A stretch of 64,000 nt of DNA from Mallotus nudiflorus. Its lineage: Eukaryota; Streptophyta; Magnoliopsida; Malpighiales; Euphorbiaceae. A program made the translations under genes and the position numbers. Positions 1 to 12,766 of the stretch are shown one piece after another; positions within the stretch are counted from its first letter, which is position 1, and every line of letters starts with the position of its first letter. Where the stretch lies: positions 1 through 64,000 of the forward strand of contig CANTUR010000904.1 in assembly GCA_947683625.1 (NCBI GenBank), written 5' to 3'. Below the pieces are notes generated by a model. The model did no database searches. It was not told where the DNA came from and saw only the letters and a list, made by a program, of their open reading frames with translations.

Positions 1-1547
1 CTCTACTCAAAAGAGTAGAGCCGACCCTGCAAAGAAAATACACTTCAAAAATAAACACCACAATCAATCACAACCCCTCGGTCGGACTCCAGACTACAAT
101 CTGTCGACCGGGGTCCACAAACACAGAATATATATTCAAATATACCAAAAATATCCTTAAATCATAAAAATACATTTCATACGTAGAAATTACATAATAA
201 ATCTTGAAACACTGTAAAAATCGATTAAAACTCATTTTATTAGAAAAACCGTATATTATATATATAATTGAAAATAATTCCCGAAAAATAGTTTTAATTA
301 GTTAAAAATACTAAATAATTTGTAGAAATCATTTTTATACCTTAAATAAATATTAAAACCAATTAAATTACATTTTTAGACAATTTAGGGTAAAATTACC
401 AAAATACCCCTATATATAATATATACCTAAATTACTTCAAAAATTCACCAAAAATCATACAATTATCCAAAATTAATTTTCTCAACATATTTATCAATAA
501 TATCAATAATTAAACTCAATTAACCAATTAAATTCAAATAAAAACACAATTAACTTAATTTTACAAAATCACATAAACTTCAATAATTAAAAATAAATAC
601 TTAGAAATTCATAAAAATTCCAAATAAATTCCTATAATTCATTTCAACACCTAATTCAACCATAAACTCCAATTTCATAATTTAAATAATTAATTTCCGA
701 AAATTCGAAAATAATATTAAAATATTCAAAAATACCCAAAAATCCAAACAATCTCCAAAAATTCTACAAAAATTCATACATGAAGATTAAACTACCAGGA
801 ACAACATTTGTGAAGGAAGTTTCCATGAATCATCCAAATTGAAGCTCAAAAAAATCGAAAACCAAAAGTGGCCGAAATATTCAAATTAAAACCTAAGCAA
901 TTCTAGACCATTTTAGCTCAAACCAAAGCTAGAATAACACTCACTGGAGCTCAAGGAGAAGATAGAGACCGGCGGTGTCGAAAACGGTGGCCGGATGAGG
1001 GAGAAACGACGGTGAGGAATAGTGGTGGCGTCGGGCACCCACGGGAAGAAAAGAAGAAGAAGAAGAAGAAGAAGAAAAAGAAAAGGAAAGAAAAAGGAAA
1101 GAGAAAGGAAAAGAAAAAGAAAGAAAAAGGAAAAGAAAAAGAAAAAAAAAAGAAAAAAGAAAAAAATAATAAATTTTAATAATTTAATAATAAATAAAAT
1201 AATCAAATAATAATAAATAAATAATAAAATATTAGGGTAATAATAAACCCTAATTAAATAAATATACACACACAAGCTTTATTTATTAATTTAAAAATAT
1301 GTATGAGTTCATGCAAACCCGTAAATACATTTAACATAATTAATAATAAATTGTTTACGTGAAAATTTCCCCGAAAATGAAAGTCCCGGGAAAATTTTAC
1401 GTAAAATACTGAAAATAATAGACAGTAATTAAAATAGGTTTAAAATACATATCAACTCATAAAAATATCGTATATACAGTCAAAATTATTGACACTGCAT
1501 ATCCCGGTACAGTGTAAAATATTTTTTTAAAAACACGGGATATTACA
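1..1547 (-). mobile_element. LTR-T copy, cut by the window edge (Ty3/gypsy LTR)
   Basis: This is the 5' half, in element sense (minus strand), of a long Ty3/gypsy LTR. Base 1 aligns with base 23556 of the complete copy at 22000-25133, and the two are nearly identical to the end. The terminus TGTAATATCCCG (minus strand) lies at 1536-1547 and is followed by TTTTT, which may be the target duplication, but the other end lies outside the window. It contains the palindrome CTCTACTC-AAAA-GAGTAGAG at 1-20, a GTGAG splice-donor-like site near 937 and a purine-rich tract at about 1045-1165. No protein is encoded. Confidence 0.85.
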
Positions 1548-1614
1548 TTTTTTTTATGCTATTGTTATTATTTTTATTAATAAATTACATTACGTGTATT
1601 GTTATTTTATGAGT

Positions 1615-1697
<83 letters not shown>

Positions 1698-1854
1698 CAC
1701 ATATAAAAATTAGGGTTATTAATATTTTAGGTGTTATATATGTATAAGTATGTGTGTATATACATATATATGTGTGTATATATATAGTATATATAATTTA
1801 GAGGTTAATATACATGTATATATATTAAATTATTAAAATATAAAGTATATTATA

Positions 1855-1887
<33 letters not shown>

Positions 1888-2707
1888 TACATATACACCT
1901 AAAACACAACAAAAATGCAACACCCCCTTCCTCTCCTTGTGTGACACCTCCGACCACCACCCTCATTGAGCCTCCCTCACCTCTGACCATCACCCACCGT
2001 CGCCTCTTCCTTCTCCCTCACCTCCAGCCGCTAGTAAAGTCGCCGGTAGCGTAGGAAACGAAGGAAGCCGAGAGTTGCCATTGAAACTGGCCAAGCTCCC
2101 TTTACAAATGTGATTCCTAATAGCTCAATCTACCTCTATGAATTTTTGTATGATTTTTTGAATTTATTTTGATTTTTGTGAATTTTTAAATATTTTATTA
2201 TTATTTTATTAATTTTCGTAAACTAATTATTAAAATTATAAATTTGGTATTTTTGGTGTTATTATGAGTTAATATTAATTTTAGAATAAAGAAAATAATT
2301 TTTAAGGATATTATATAATTTTTATGAATTTTTAGAGTTTATGTGAAAATTAAATAATTAGGTTAGAGTTGGATTTTTGTTGGAATATTGGTTTAAATAT
2401 GTGTTTTAATTATTAATAATATATATATGTTGAGAAAATAATTTTTAGGAATTTGTATAATTTTTAGGGAATTTTTGAGTAATAATAGTATATTATGCAT
2501 ATTTTGTATTATAGGGGTAAAAACATAATTTTGTGCTAATTATAGCTAAATAATATATTGTAGTTGGTTTTAATAATATTTAAGGAATTAAAAGGATTTT
2601 TACAAATTATTTACTATTTTTGACTAATTAACACTAATTTTTGAAAATTATGTTCAAATAATATATTATGTATTATTTTTGAGTATTAGGTGAGATTTGG
2701 ATATTTT
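1548..2707 (+). mobile_element. Old LTR-T copy, left part
   Basis: Diverged plus-sense LTR-T sequence. The C-rich stretch at 1911-2060 and the following text up to 2700 run parallel to 31731-32760 of the plus-strand copy at 31217-35087. The copy is interrupted at 2707 by a younger solo LTR and resumes at 6660. Its true start is not visible because another LTR-T copy ends at 1547. It is the most diverged member in the window. Confidence 0.65.
1618..1696. repeat. (TA)n microsatellite
   Basis: An almost pure run of TA dinucleotides about 80 bp long, followed by imperfect TA/TG repeats to about 1880. It lies inside the old LTR-T copy. Confidence 0.95.
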
Positions 2708-5700
2708 TGTCACGACCCAAACTAGGAGTCATGACCGGCGCTAGGGAACGGGAATTCTTTCGAATCCGGAACCCGTAGCAAGCCTAAGAAAATAAAATCA
2801 TACAATAAATAAATAAAAGTACGACTGAATTAAAATTTTTCTGAATCAATAAATAAAATAAATACTCCAAATCCTTTTATAAATGAATACATATTCGTAT
2901 AATGTGCAAATACAAATTCTCAGAGTATTTAATATCCAAACAAAATAATACACTTCCAAAAATTATAACAATACTACTGCAATTTCTAGAATACAATTCA
3001 AAGTTCAGAATATACATTTGCATAAAATAGCCGGGACTGAAGAACACCGGCGAGGAACTCTACAACTAAGGTCTGACGATATGGGATCTCTTGAAAAAAA
3101 TAATTGAGGCGGGTCAGACCTCACTGAGTGAATTATTATACTATATATACATGCAAACTAAACCATACAATCAGGCATTCTTATATATATATGTATATGC
3201 ACACATTTCACACGAATGTCAAACTCTGCTTTTATAAATATACTAAATGTAGAAAAATATTTGATTAAATTCATGAAGGATCCATAGAACCCTAATAATA
3301 ACAACCTCAACAACCCCATCATCACTCTAGCCATGCAGGCTCACTTGATTCCAAATATAACACTTATTCCAATTTGGACAGCAGACTGACCCCGAGACAC
3401 TAAGTCAACCGAGCTCCAGCAGTCTGACTGTCAGTGTGATTGGCCCGAGACACTTGGTCAACCGAGCTCCAACAATCACACTATCTATCACCTCACATCT
3501 CAATCAACCCAATAGATCATTCAATTCACTTATGGACAGTAGATTGACCCCGAGACACTAAGTCAACCGAGCTCCAACAGTCTGACTGTTAGTGTGATTG
3601 GCCCCGCAATCACACTATCTAATATACCATTAATTTTAGTCAAATCAATTAAATCAATTATAATCACCCAATTTTAACTCTCACTCAATCCTTATCTATC
3701 GTACAGGTACGTACACGGTCCTAGTGCTGCCCACTAGGAAGCACGTTCTATTGATATCCTTCACTTCGAATAAATCATTCATTCGGAAAATAATTAATGT
3801 AGAACAATATTCATAATAGTAAAACCAACTATATATATATATATATATATACCAAGAATATACCTAAACTATACCCAATATATTTTAGGTATATATATAT
3901 ATATATATATATATATGTCAAATAAAATATGAAATAAACTAAAGATAAATCATTAATATAGTTAAAAACAATTTAAATGAGTAACAATAATATAACATGC
4001 ATTATCTTAAAAATATATTTAAATATGCAAAAGATATACTCTAAGTACACAAATCATTTAATAAAATATTTATGTATAAATATTCATTTAAATACGTGTT
4101 TGTGTTTAACATATATTCACAAATATACTAAAAATAAACCTAATTATCTAGCATGCATATATAAAAAAATAAACCCTAAATATACCACTAATGTGCTAGG
4201 TTTAATTTAATAATAAAACATTTATTTATTTGGAAATAAATAAAAAATATACCAAAAATAAACTTAAAAATAATTTAAGTGTAGGTTTATAATTTAACAT
4301 GCAATTATTTAAGAATAAACCTAAAATCTACTAAAACTATACCTAAGGTATACTAATCATTTAATAAAATAATTATGTCTAAATGTACATTTTAAAATAT
4401 GTGTATATTACTCAAATGTATTAAACCTAAACCTAATTGTTTAATGTGCATATATCAAACTAACATGCATAATTATTTAATATGCATATATATAAAAATG
4501 CAAACCTAGATATACCAAAAATATTATAATTTAAATCATTTTTAAAACATACAATGAAAATGAAAAATTCTAAATAATGCACCATATATGCAGTGCATAT
4601 ATATACAGTATAATAACTCACATGTTAGCACTCCACGAGACAAACTCGGCGGGCCTGATCCGTTAGGCCTCGGTCTCGGTGCAGCTAGACAAACAAATGA
4701 CAACATGAAATCAGAATAAAGTTAATGAAAATTCTAAAGACTCGATCTAGAATTTTAGACACAGAATTAGAATAGGAATTTGATCGGATATCACGTTTTA
4801 CGAGAATTCTACCGAAAATCCGGCAGAACCTCCCCTGTAAAATGGACATCTCTCTACTCAAAGAGTAGAGACAGTTCTGCAAAGAAATACACTTCGAAAT
4901 AAACACAGAATTACAACCAAAATCCCTCAGTTGGATTCCAAACTACAATTCACCGACCGAGGTTCACAATTCACAGAATATTTATAAAATTTCGAAAATG
5001 CCCTTATATAATAAAAATACATTTTATAAATCCAAATTACGTAATCAACCCTAAAACATACTAAAAATCAATAAAAACCCATTTATTTAGAAAAATAGTA
5101 TATTATATATAATTTGAAAATAATTTACGAAAAATAGTTTTAATTAGTTAAAAATACTCAAAATTTGCAGAAATCATTTTTATAGCTCAAATAATTATTA
5201 AAACCAATTTAATTATATTTTTAGCCAATTTAGTATAAAATTACCAAAATACCCCTATATATATATATATATTCACTATAAATGTTCAAAAATTCACCAA
5301 AAATTATATAATTACTCAAAAATTAATTTCTCAACATATAATTCAATAATATCAATAAATATACTCAATTTACCAATTTATTTCAATTAAACACATAATT
5401 AACCCTATTTTTCAAAATTACATAAACTTAATAAATTCCAAATAAATACATAAAAATTCACAAAAATTACAAATAAATTTCTATAATTCATTTAAACTCC
5501 TATAATCACCATAAAACACAATTTAATAATTTAATTAATTAATTTTCGAAAATTAGAAAATAATAATAAAATAATCAAAAATTCACAAAAATTAAAATAA
5601 ATTCCAAAAATTCTAAAAAAATTACAGCATGTAGATTAAGCTTCCAGGAACAAAATTTGTGAAAGGAGTTTGCAGGATTCATCAAGATCAAGCTTAAAAA

Positions 5701-6659
5701 AATTCAAAAACCCTAAAGTTCCATAAATTAAAAATCAAGAAAACTCAAGAAATAGGTGATGAAAGCTTAAACTAAGCTTAGATTCATGCTCACCGGAGTT
5801 TAGAGAGTCGATAGAGACTGGGAGCTTGAGAAACGGTGGCCGGAAGTGATGGAGGCACAGTGGATGTTGGTGATAGGGACGATGGAAGGGGAAAGTTTCT
5901 GCATATTTTTTTTTTTGCTGTGTTTTGGTTTTGTTGAATGTGTTTATGTGTGTGCATGTGTTGTGTGTGGATATATACACGTGAATGTGTGGTTATATAT
6001 GGGTATTAGTATTGTTTTGTTTGTTTATGTATATATTTTAATAATAAACTATATAATATAATATAATAATAATTCTTTACAATAAAAATTAATCTCAACC
6101 ACCCATTATAATCTATATATATATATATTAGGTATACACATATGTCACACACATGCATAATAATATACATAATATAAAATCAACAACAATTAAAATTAAT
6201 ACTATTAATAAAATAATTGGATAATAAGATTAATATTCATAATAATATTAAACAATAAAATAATACTAACGAAAATAATAACCATGATAATAATAACACA
6301 CAACACATTTGAAAATAACAATAATATAAACAATATTTATGAAATAATTTAATAATGCAATAATGTAAATCAATAAAAAATAAAATAATGTTAGTACTTA
6401 AAAATAATATTAAAATAACCATGTACTAAATTAACATTATTAAAACAATAGTATTCAAAAATAATAAATATACATAATGAAATTTAAACGTCCAAAATAA
6501 TAAGTTCCAAAATAATATATTTACGTAAAAAATTCAATTAAATATAAATAATAATAATTAATCAAAAAATAGTAAAATAATTAAATTAAACTTTTAAAAA
6601 TTATTAACACTGCATATCTCATTATTTAATAAAGTAATTTAAAAACCAGGGTCATCACA
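2708..6659 (-). mobile_element. Solo LTR-T, long form (3952 bp)
   Basis: The left end reads TGTCACGACCC and the right end has decayed to ...CATCACA. It is flanked by perfect 5-bp duplications ATTTT at 2703-2707 and 6660-6664, and no internal retrotransposon sequence is present, so this is a solo LTR. Sense is the minus strand. It carries three full and one truncated 'cccgagacac..gagctcca' hairpin modules at about 3380-3620 and the CTCTACTC/GAGTAGAG palindrome at 4852-4870. It matches the plus-strand copy at 31217-35087 more closely than the 3.1-3.2-kb copies, so two length subfamilies exist. Small open frames inside it have no sign of selection. Confidence 0.88.
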
Positions 6660-8457
6660 ATTTTGGTATTAAATTATGAATTTAATAGTATACATATATT
6701 TATTGTAGAGATTTATTAATATGAGTAATTAATTTAGGTTATATTTATATTTTGATAATGAAATGTGAGTTTGGTTATCTAATTGTTAAATAATTGATAT
6801 TTTATATTAGTATATATTTTTGGTATATATGTTTGTGAAATTTTGTTTTTAAACTTTAATGAGTAATGATTTTCTAAGTTATGGATATTTATATGTAATA
6901 TATATATTTTTGGAAATTAAATGATTTAATTATTAAATCAAGTTTATTATAAAGAAAATTTAAGTATGTAATTTGATTTAATTTCTATAAAAATTAAGTT
7001 GCCTATTTTGACATTCTTTTAAAATAAATTTTGTGATGTTTGGTTGTGTTTGTGATCTCAGTCAGGGCTAAGTGTAGTTCTGGGAGTTCGACTCCAGTAT
7101 GAATATTTGTTAATACTAGAAGTGCATTTTTATGCAGGAATGACTCTACCTACGGTAAAGAGATGTTCGTTTTACAAGGGAGACTCTGTCGAAATTTCGA
7201 TAGATTTTCTCATAAAACGTGACATCTTCCATAACTTCCTAGCATAAATTAGAGTATTCCAGTCTCGAGTCTTATCCGATTTTTTCTGAGTCATTCTAGA
7301 GTCTCGTAATTTTATTAATTTCTCTTCTTATTCCATAAGTGTGATTTAAAAAAAAATAAATATGTTAATTTTTTAGAGAGTTCTGAAGCGGGAGTTTCTG
7401 GATTGAGGCAGACGCGTGGTTGTCAGTCATCTCGCTCATTCTGTAAGTTAATGAATTGATATGTGCGTGTGTTTTCTTTAAAATTTACATGTGCTTATAT
7501 TTTCAGCATTTTTTTACATGGTCGAGAAATTTCATTTGTAATGTATTTATTCATTTATTTATTTTAAAAATTAGTTTTTGAGGAATTTTGGTAGAACGAG
7601 CTACTTGGTGGGTTTCACCAGGACCGTGTATACATGGTGGAGATTGAGAGATGGATCCTAAATATGTATGACTTGTGGTTATAAACTGGGACGGGTGCCT
7701 CGGTGGAAGCCTCTGATATTGGGGATTGTCAGTAATGTGGAAAAGTTAAAATGGACTGGGATGGGTGTCTTGGTGGATGCCTTAGCTCTTGGGGATCGCC
7801 AGTGCCATGTGTTTGGATTAAGTGGATGTCTGCGGCTTGGTGCCTTGGCTGATGCCTCTGCTCTCGAGGACCGACAGTCTAGTTGGCCATTTATAATTGA
7901 GTTTAAGGTTCTACCGAGATTTTTCAAAAACTATATATGTATATATATTTATAATTTATTTCTGATACATCTAAATGGTTTTTAAAAAGGTTTTTAAACC
8001 GTACAACTCTTTTATTAACTTATTCAGTGAGGTCTGACTCTCCTCAATTTATTTTTTTTGGAGTTTATGACTTTTCTATTAGGCCTACTTCTCTTCGCTG
8101 TGTAGTATCCTCATCGGCTATTCTGCGTAGGTCTACTTAGTTATGTTGTGTTTACTTTTGTGTACTATAGTAGAGAAAACTGTTTAACTGAATATTTTAT
8201 TCGGGTGTATTATGTACTTATGTTATTGTATAACTGATGTTTATTTACATTATGTACTACGATGCTATGGTTTAAACTATATTACGAAAAATCAGTTTGA
8301 TAATGTGTATTGTACAATAAATATTTATTGCAAGGTTTCAAAGTTTCTTTTTATTTATTTATTTCGTATTTTTTTTAAGGCTTACTACAGGATTTGATAG
8401 CTTTATATTTTCCCATTCTCTAGTGCCGGTCACGTGCCTTGGGTTCGGGTCATAATA
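6660..8457 (+). mobile_element. Old LTR-T copy, right part
   Basis: Continuation of the plus-sense LTR interrupted at 2707. Diverged versions of family landmarks appear in order: a counterpart of the 'gatgtccgttttacagggga' block at about 7160-7230, three diverged hairpin modules at 7680-7880, 'cactcagtgaggtctgac' like text at 8020-8040, and the terminal '..tagtgccggtca..gggtc' at 8420-8452. Together with 1548-2707 it forms one copy of at least 2.9 kb. Confidence 0.7.
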
Positions 8458-9480
8458 ATACCCCCTTTTTCCACCTCATTTTCAACAAAATACCCCTAAA
8501 AAAGTATCACACACGTGCCATAACTTTAAAAAAATTACACACGTGTCCAAGTTTGTTTTTCCCTCAGCTCAACATTTTCTTTCTTACATCTCCTTCGGCC
8601 GTCTGTCACAGCTCCATTTTTCCTGTTGTTCTCTTGAATTTTACTTTTTTATTGTTATATTTTCTTCTATAATAATATTGAAAGCAATGAAATATACATA
8701 GAACATGAAGTCTTGCTCTTTAAAGCCCCATCCAGAGGTACCTTTATTTCTTTATTTTTTCCAAATTTTAATTTATAGGTTTTGCTTAGTTTTGAATTTT
8801 GAATAGTGGGTTTTAAGATTTTTGTTATTATAATTGTACTAAATGAGTAATTAGTCAGAGCAAAAGTTGGGCTGAAACATATTATTATTTGGGTTGTTCG
8901 TGCCTACAGTTGTTATGGTCGATAATTATTGTCTATAAATTACTTAATATCACTACCAGAGATTCTGATTATAGTGTTAATACTAATTCTAATGATAGTG
9001 ACTTTGATTCTACTTCTGATATTGAAGGTACCCTTTTCTTCTTCTCAAGCTCAATCACAATATTTTTTTTCAACTCCTAAAAGCAATGTCCTTTTGTTCA
9101 CAAGTTATGGTTTTTTTTTCATAAAATTTCCTGAAGGTGGCAGATAATCAAGGTTTGAAGCAAGTAGAGGAGATGATCAACAAGTTGATTCCACCACTGG
9201 TAACATTTCTTTTCAGTAGAAAAAAAGCTTGCTTTTTAAAGCATTGTGCCATTTAATTTCAGAAAATGAGTTCACATCTATTAATATCTCTCTCTATTAA
9301 TAATTTTAATTCTAAACTTTAAATCACAGGCAAAATAAAATTTCCTATTTTGATATTCTTGCATATCTCTCTCTATCTTTTTTTTTTTAAATTTGTATAT
9401 CTTAGATTTACTATGTATGAATCCTTGCTTTTAATTTTTTTATGTGTTTTTTTTTTCTTATTTTTGACCAAGCAGCTCTC

Positions 9481-9655
9481 TTTTGATTTAGGTTTACAAG
9501 ATTTGAATTTTATTTTCCAAGCTCCATATATAGAGGGTAGGATTTTAGAGAATGAAAGATGGAAAAGGGGGATGCAGTGATTATTTGGTCCGGAGCTTAA
9601 TAAGTATTTGGTGTTTATTTTGGATGAAGCTCATGAGAGGATTTTGAACACATGA
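9481..9655 (+). pseudogene. DEAH-box helicase-like fragment
   Basis: The frame at 9605-9652 encodes YLVFILDEAHERILNT, which contains the motif II LDEAHER of DEAH-box RNA helicases followed by the usual hydrophobic/N-T context. It is preceded in the same frame by PELNK, also typical of the segment just before motif II, but an in-frame stop lies upstream (near 9577) and a TGA follows at 9653. The piece starts after an intron-acceptor-like 'ttgatttag' at about 9491. No other helicase motif (I, III, VI) is nearby, so this is at best a captured or leftover exon fragment. The match is short, but the motif is distinctive. Confidence 0.45.
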
Positions 9656-10841
9656 GATTGCAGTGTTTCTTTTTCCGTCCACTTCCATGTTTGGAAAACT
9701 TATAGTTGGCTAATGTTTAATTTTTCATCTTGTCAAAGTAGGCCTTTAATAGGTTTTGAAAGAAACTAAGGCATATCTTTATGTGATTTTTCCTATCATA
9801 GTCTACTATATATAATTTTCCAATTTTGCAATTTAGCATTGTACAATTAAGAGTTTGACCATTAATTTTGACATTTCTTTTTCCTTGTTCTTTTCTAATT
9901 CTTCTATATGGCTTGAAAAGCGTAGCAACAAAATTACATATTAAATTACATAAAGTATTGTGTTTTCTTGGCCTTTTATGAGATGTTTGTTGTAATATTT
10001 CACTTGATGAATTTAAAGGGTAATGGAATTCAAATGTGTTGGCTGCCCATAAATTTCTTGAAATAAATTTGAATCTTGGCTTAATTAATTTGATTCTTTT
10101 AGGAGCTAATTAGTTGCAAGCTAGCTATACAATTTTGTATATGTTATAATACTAATCAATCTCAAATTAATTTGTATATATTATAATACTTTGATACAAT
10201 TTCGTACATGTTAGAAACAATTCAGTATATTATAAGTATCTTATTGGTATCTTATTCAATTTTGTATATGTTATAATACTATTCGTATATTAAAAAAAAT
10301 TAATATATTATCCCCCAAATGTTAACTTATTTGGTAGCAATAAATTATTACAAAACTTTTCATTTCTCTTCTCTTTATTAATGTGGGGAAAATATATCAC
10401 TGACTATTCTAACATAAAAAATTTTAAAAAAACAACTATATTATAGTGTATAATGAGTATACCATTCATTTATTATTAGTATCTTATTCGTGAATTTGTA
10501 TATTATAAATATCTTATTAGTAACTTATCCAATTATGTATGTGTTATAATACTATTTATATATTCGTACTAAAGCCTAAAGTTTTTGTTTGCAGAATGCA
10601 ACACCCTCCATTAGATCTTACATCGAAATTGACAAGCATAGAAAAATCAAATACATATTCGTATATTTCCCTCCAACCAAAGGTTAGGTTAGGAACAATT
10701 TACTACATTATAAATATATTATTGGTATATTATAAGTAAATATTATTCATATTTTATTCACATAATCAGAAAATATTTTTATAATTTAAAAGTTGGCTTC
10801 AAAATAAAATCAAAATAAATTTTAATTTAAATGTTCCCTCT

Positions 10842-11420
10842 AATATTTTTCTCCAACTAAAAGTATATTTTCTTAATATTATTTGTATATAATACAATCA
10901 AAACATATATTATCTAAATATTATAAATATATAAAACTTAAAACAATATCTAAAAACTCAAAATAGTATCTAAAAATTAAAAACAGTATCTCAAACTCAT
11001 AAATACTATATACTATCTAAATATTATATGTATGTGAAACTTCAAAATTGTATATGATACTAAAAACAATATATTGTCTAAATATTATTCAAATATTTTT
11101 GTCCAATAAATAGTATATTTTTTGAATATTATTTGTATCTGAAACTCAAATCAGTATCTGAAACTTTAAAATCGTATATGATACTAAAAATAGTAAATTA
11201 TCTGAATATTATTCAAATATTTTTCTCCAACCAAAAGTATATTTTCTGAATATTATTTGTATCTGAAACTCAAAATAATATTCAAAACTTCAAAATCGTA
11301 TCAGAAACTAAAACAATATATTATTTGAACATTATTCAAATATTTTCCTCCAACCAAAAATATATTTTCTAAATATTATTCGTATTTGAAACTCAAAACA
11401 TTATCTGAATATGATAATTT
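10842..11420. repeat. About 124-bp tandem repeat, four to five decayed units
   Basis: The block '(c/g)tccaa..a.agtatattttctgaatattatttgtatctgaaactcaaa' recurs with anchors at 10851, 11101, 11225 and 11348. The spacings are 250 (two units), 124 and 123 bp. Units also share 'aaaatcgtatatgatactaaaaa'. It is non-coding and AT-rich, so it looks like a small local satellite. Confidence 0.75.
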
Positions 11421-11649
11421 GAGTAAATATATATTGTTAAAAAAATTATCAAAGAAATAGTTGACCTTGATTAATAAATTTCAAATATAATTGAATTCAA
11501 TTAATTAAAATAAATAAATAAATAAATAAAAATAATTGATCTATACATGTCAATTAATTTGAATTCAAGTGCCCATCTTTTTTCAAATATATGAAACTTG
11601 AAAATATTTTTCATTTATTTCATTTATTATTTGTATATTTTAGTTTATT

Positions 11650-12115
11650 GTCCGTGAATAAAAAGAATAAAATAAGAATAACAAAAAATAAGAAAAAAAG
11701 AAAAAATATTTTAAAAATAAGAATAATAGAAAATAAGAAAAATAAGAAAAAAATAAAAATAAATAAAAAATAGAGAAATTTAAAAAAAAATATAATGATA
11801 AAATTAAAAAAAATAAGGAAATAGATAATAAGAAAAATAAAAATAAATAAAAAAGAAAGAAAATTTAAACATAAATACAAGGATAAGAAAATGAAAAAAT
11901 AAGGATAATAGAGAATAAGAATAAAATAAGGAAAAAAAGAGAAAATAAAATAAAGAAATAAAACTAAAGAAAAATTAAAAAAAGAATAACAGAGAAAAAT
12001 AAAAATAAAAAAAGGAATAAAAAAGGGACAAAAAATAAAAAAAAAATGAAGGAACAAGTAAAATAAAAATGGGTTAAAAAATAAAAAAATAAAAAAATGG
12101 CACTCTTAAAAATAA
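11650..12115. repeat. A-rich purine tract
   Basis: About 460 bp made almost wholly of A with scattered G and T ('aataagaaaaa' variants) on the plus strand. The long open frames in it encode only Lys/Ile/Asn (plus) or Phe/Leu/Ile (minus) runs and are composition artefacts. Confidence 0.85.
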
Positions 12116-12173
12116 AAAAGGAAAGGGGGTATTTTGATGAAAATTGAAATCCAAAATATGTACATATGTGTAA

Positions 12174-12291
12174 TTTTCCCTAAAATAAATTCTAACCCGT
12201 TAATAGTTGTATACCCTGATTGTGGGTAAGGCATATAGCTTCAACTCCCATAAACCACGCTTAGACCTAGCCCTCCCAACCCAATATGTTA
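12174..12291 (+). repeat. Upstream end of the duplicated PPR block, copy 1
   Basis: The segment from 'ccctaaaataaattct' through 'gattgtgggtaag', 'cttcaactcc' and 'ccaacccaatatgttag' matches 57668-57787 plus 59976-59990 of the second copy. It marks the left limit of the duplicated block that carries the PPR pseudogene. The match begins directly at the end of the preceding AT-rich block. Confidence 0.75.
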
Positions 12292-12560
12292 GGAAATAGC
12301 TAGGATTATGCATTGAGCGGATTTAGATCAAATCGGGTGAACTAAAATCCAAAGCTTATGACAGGTTTAAGCAGGTATCCGAAAATCGACAAAATAATAA
12401 CAAAATTAAAAGAAAATATAACGGTCATGCGTTTTTGCACCTTGCTCACCGAGGTTCGATTCCTAAATTGCTGTTTTAATTGGCATAATGAATATAACAA
12501 CCTCAACATTTCAACTATAAGCATCTTTATGTTATATTTTAATTAAAATATATATATTAA

Positions 12561-12738
12561 TAGTAAAATCTAACCCGACCAAACATTCGCGAATTTATGA
12601 AAGTGAAAATCAAACCAACTCAAGTCGGTTTAGTTTTGGTGTGGATAAATAGTGAAGTCCAACCCGACCGAATACTTACGAATTTATGAAAGTAAAAATC
12701 AAATTGACTCAGGTCGGCTCGGTTTTGGTGTGGGTAAT
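12561..12738. repeat. 89-bp tandem duplication
   Basis: Two imperfect units, 12561-12649 and 12650-12738, share 'aacccgacc', 'cgaatttatgaaagt' and 'ggttttggtgtgg'. They are absent from the second PPR block. No coding sense is evident. Confidence 0.8.
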
Positions 12739-12766
12739 CGGGCCGGTGAGGTTTTGCACAGCCTTG

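Larger units (their letters stand above)
8458..12173. other. AT-rich block with exon-like pieces and imperfect inverted ends; possible decayed Pack-type DNA transposon
   Basis: The left edge has ATTTTCAACAAAATACCCC (about 8480-8499). The right edge, read on the minus strand, has ATTTTCATCAAAATACCCC (about 12130-12149), differing at one base. TTACACACGTGTCC near 8534 resembles TTACACATATGTAC near 12160 (minus). Inside are short pieces bounded by GT or AG: 8930-9027 ends at 'gaag|gtacc', and 9136-9199 starts after 'ag' and ends at 'ctg|gtaac'. A DEAH-helicase-like fragment follows. The rest is non-coding AT-rich DNA. A Pack-MULE-like origin is an inference; no transposase is seen and no clean 9-bp target duplication was found. 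Confidence 0.3.

Noticed and set aside
1022..1210. Open frame rich in Lys/Arg/Glu (and similar ones in other LTR copies)
   Set aside because: It is a translation of the purine-rich (GAA/AAAAG) tract of an LTR; composition alone produces it, and homologous tracts in other copies differ in length and frame.
3977..4210. 77-codon frame with a near copy on the minus strand at 33604-33798
   Set aside because: The two lie at equivalent positions in two copies of the same LTR subfamily, so similarity reflects shared ancestry. Other copies lack it and there is no recognisable domain.
7668..7985. 105-codon frame in the old LTR copy
   Set aside because: It overlaps the diverged hairpin modules of the LTR; apparent internal repeats in the protein come from those modules.
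11620..12057. 145-codon Phe/Leu/Ile-rich minus-strand frame resembling a membrane protein
   Set aside because: It is the complement of an A-rich tract. The hydrophobic residues follow from TTT/ATT codons, with no variation typical of a real protein.
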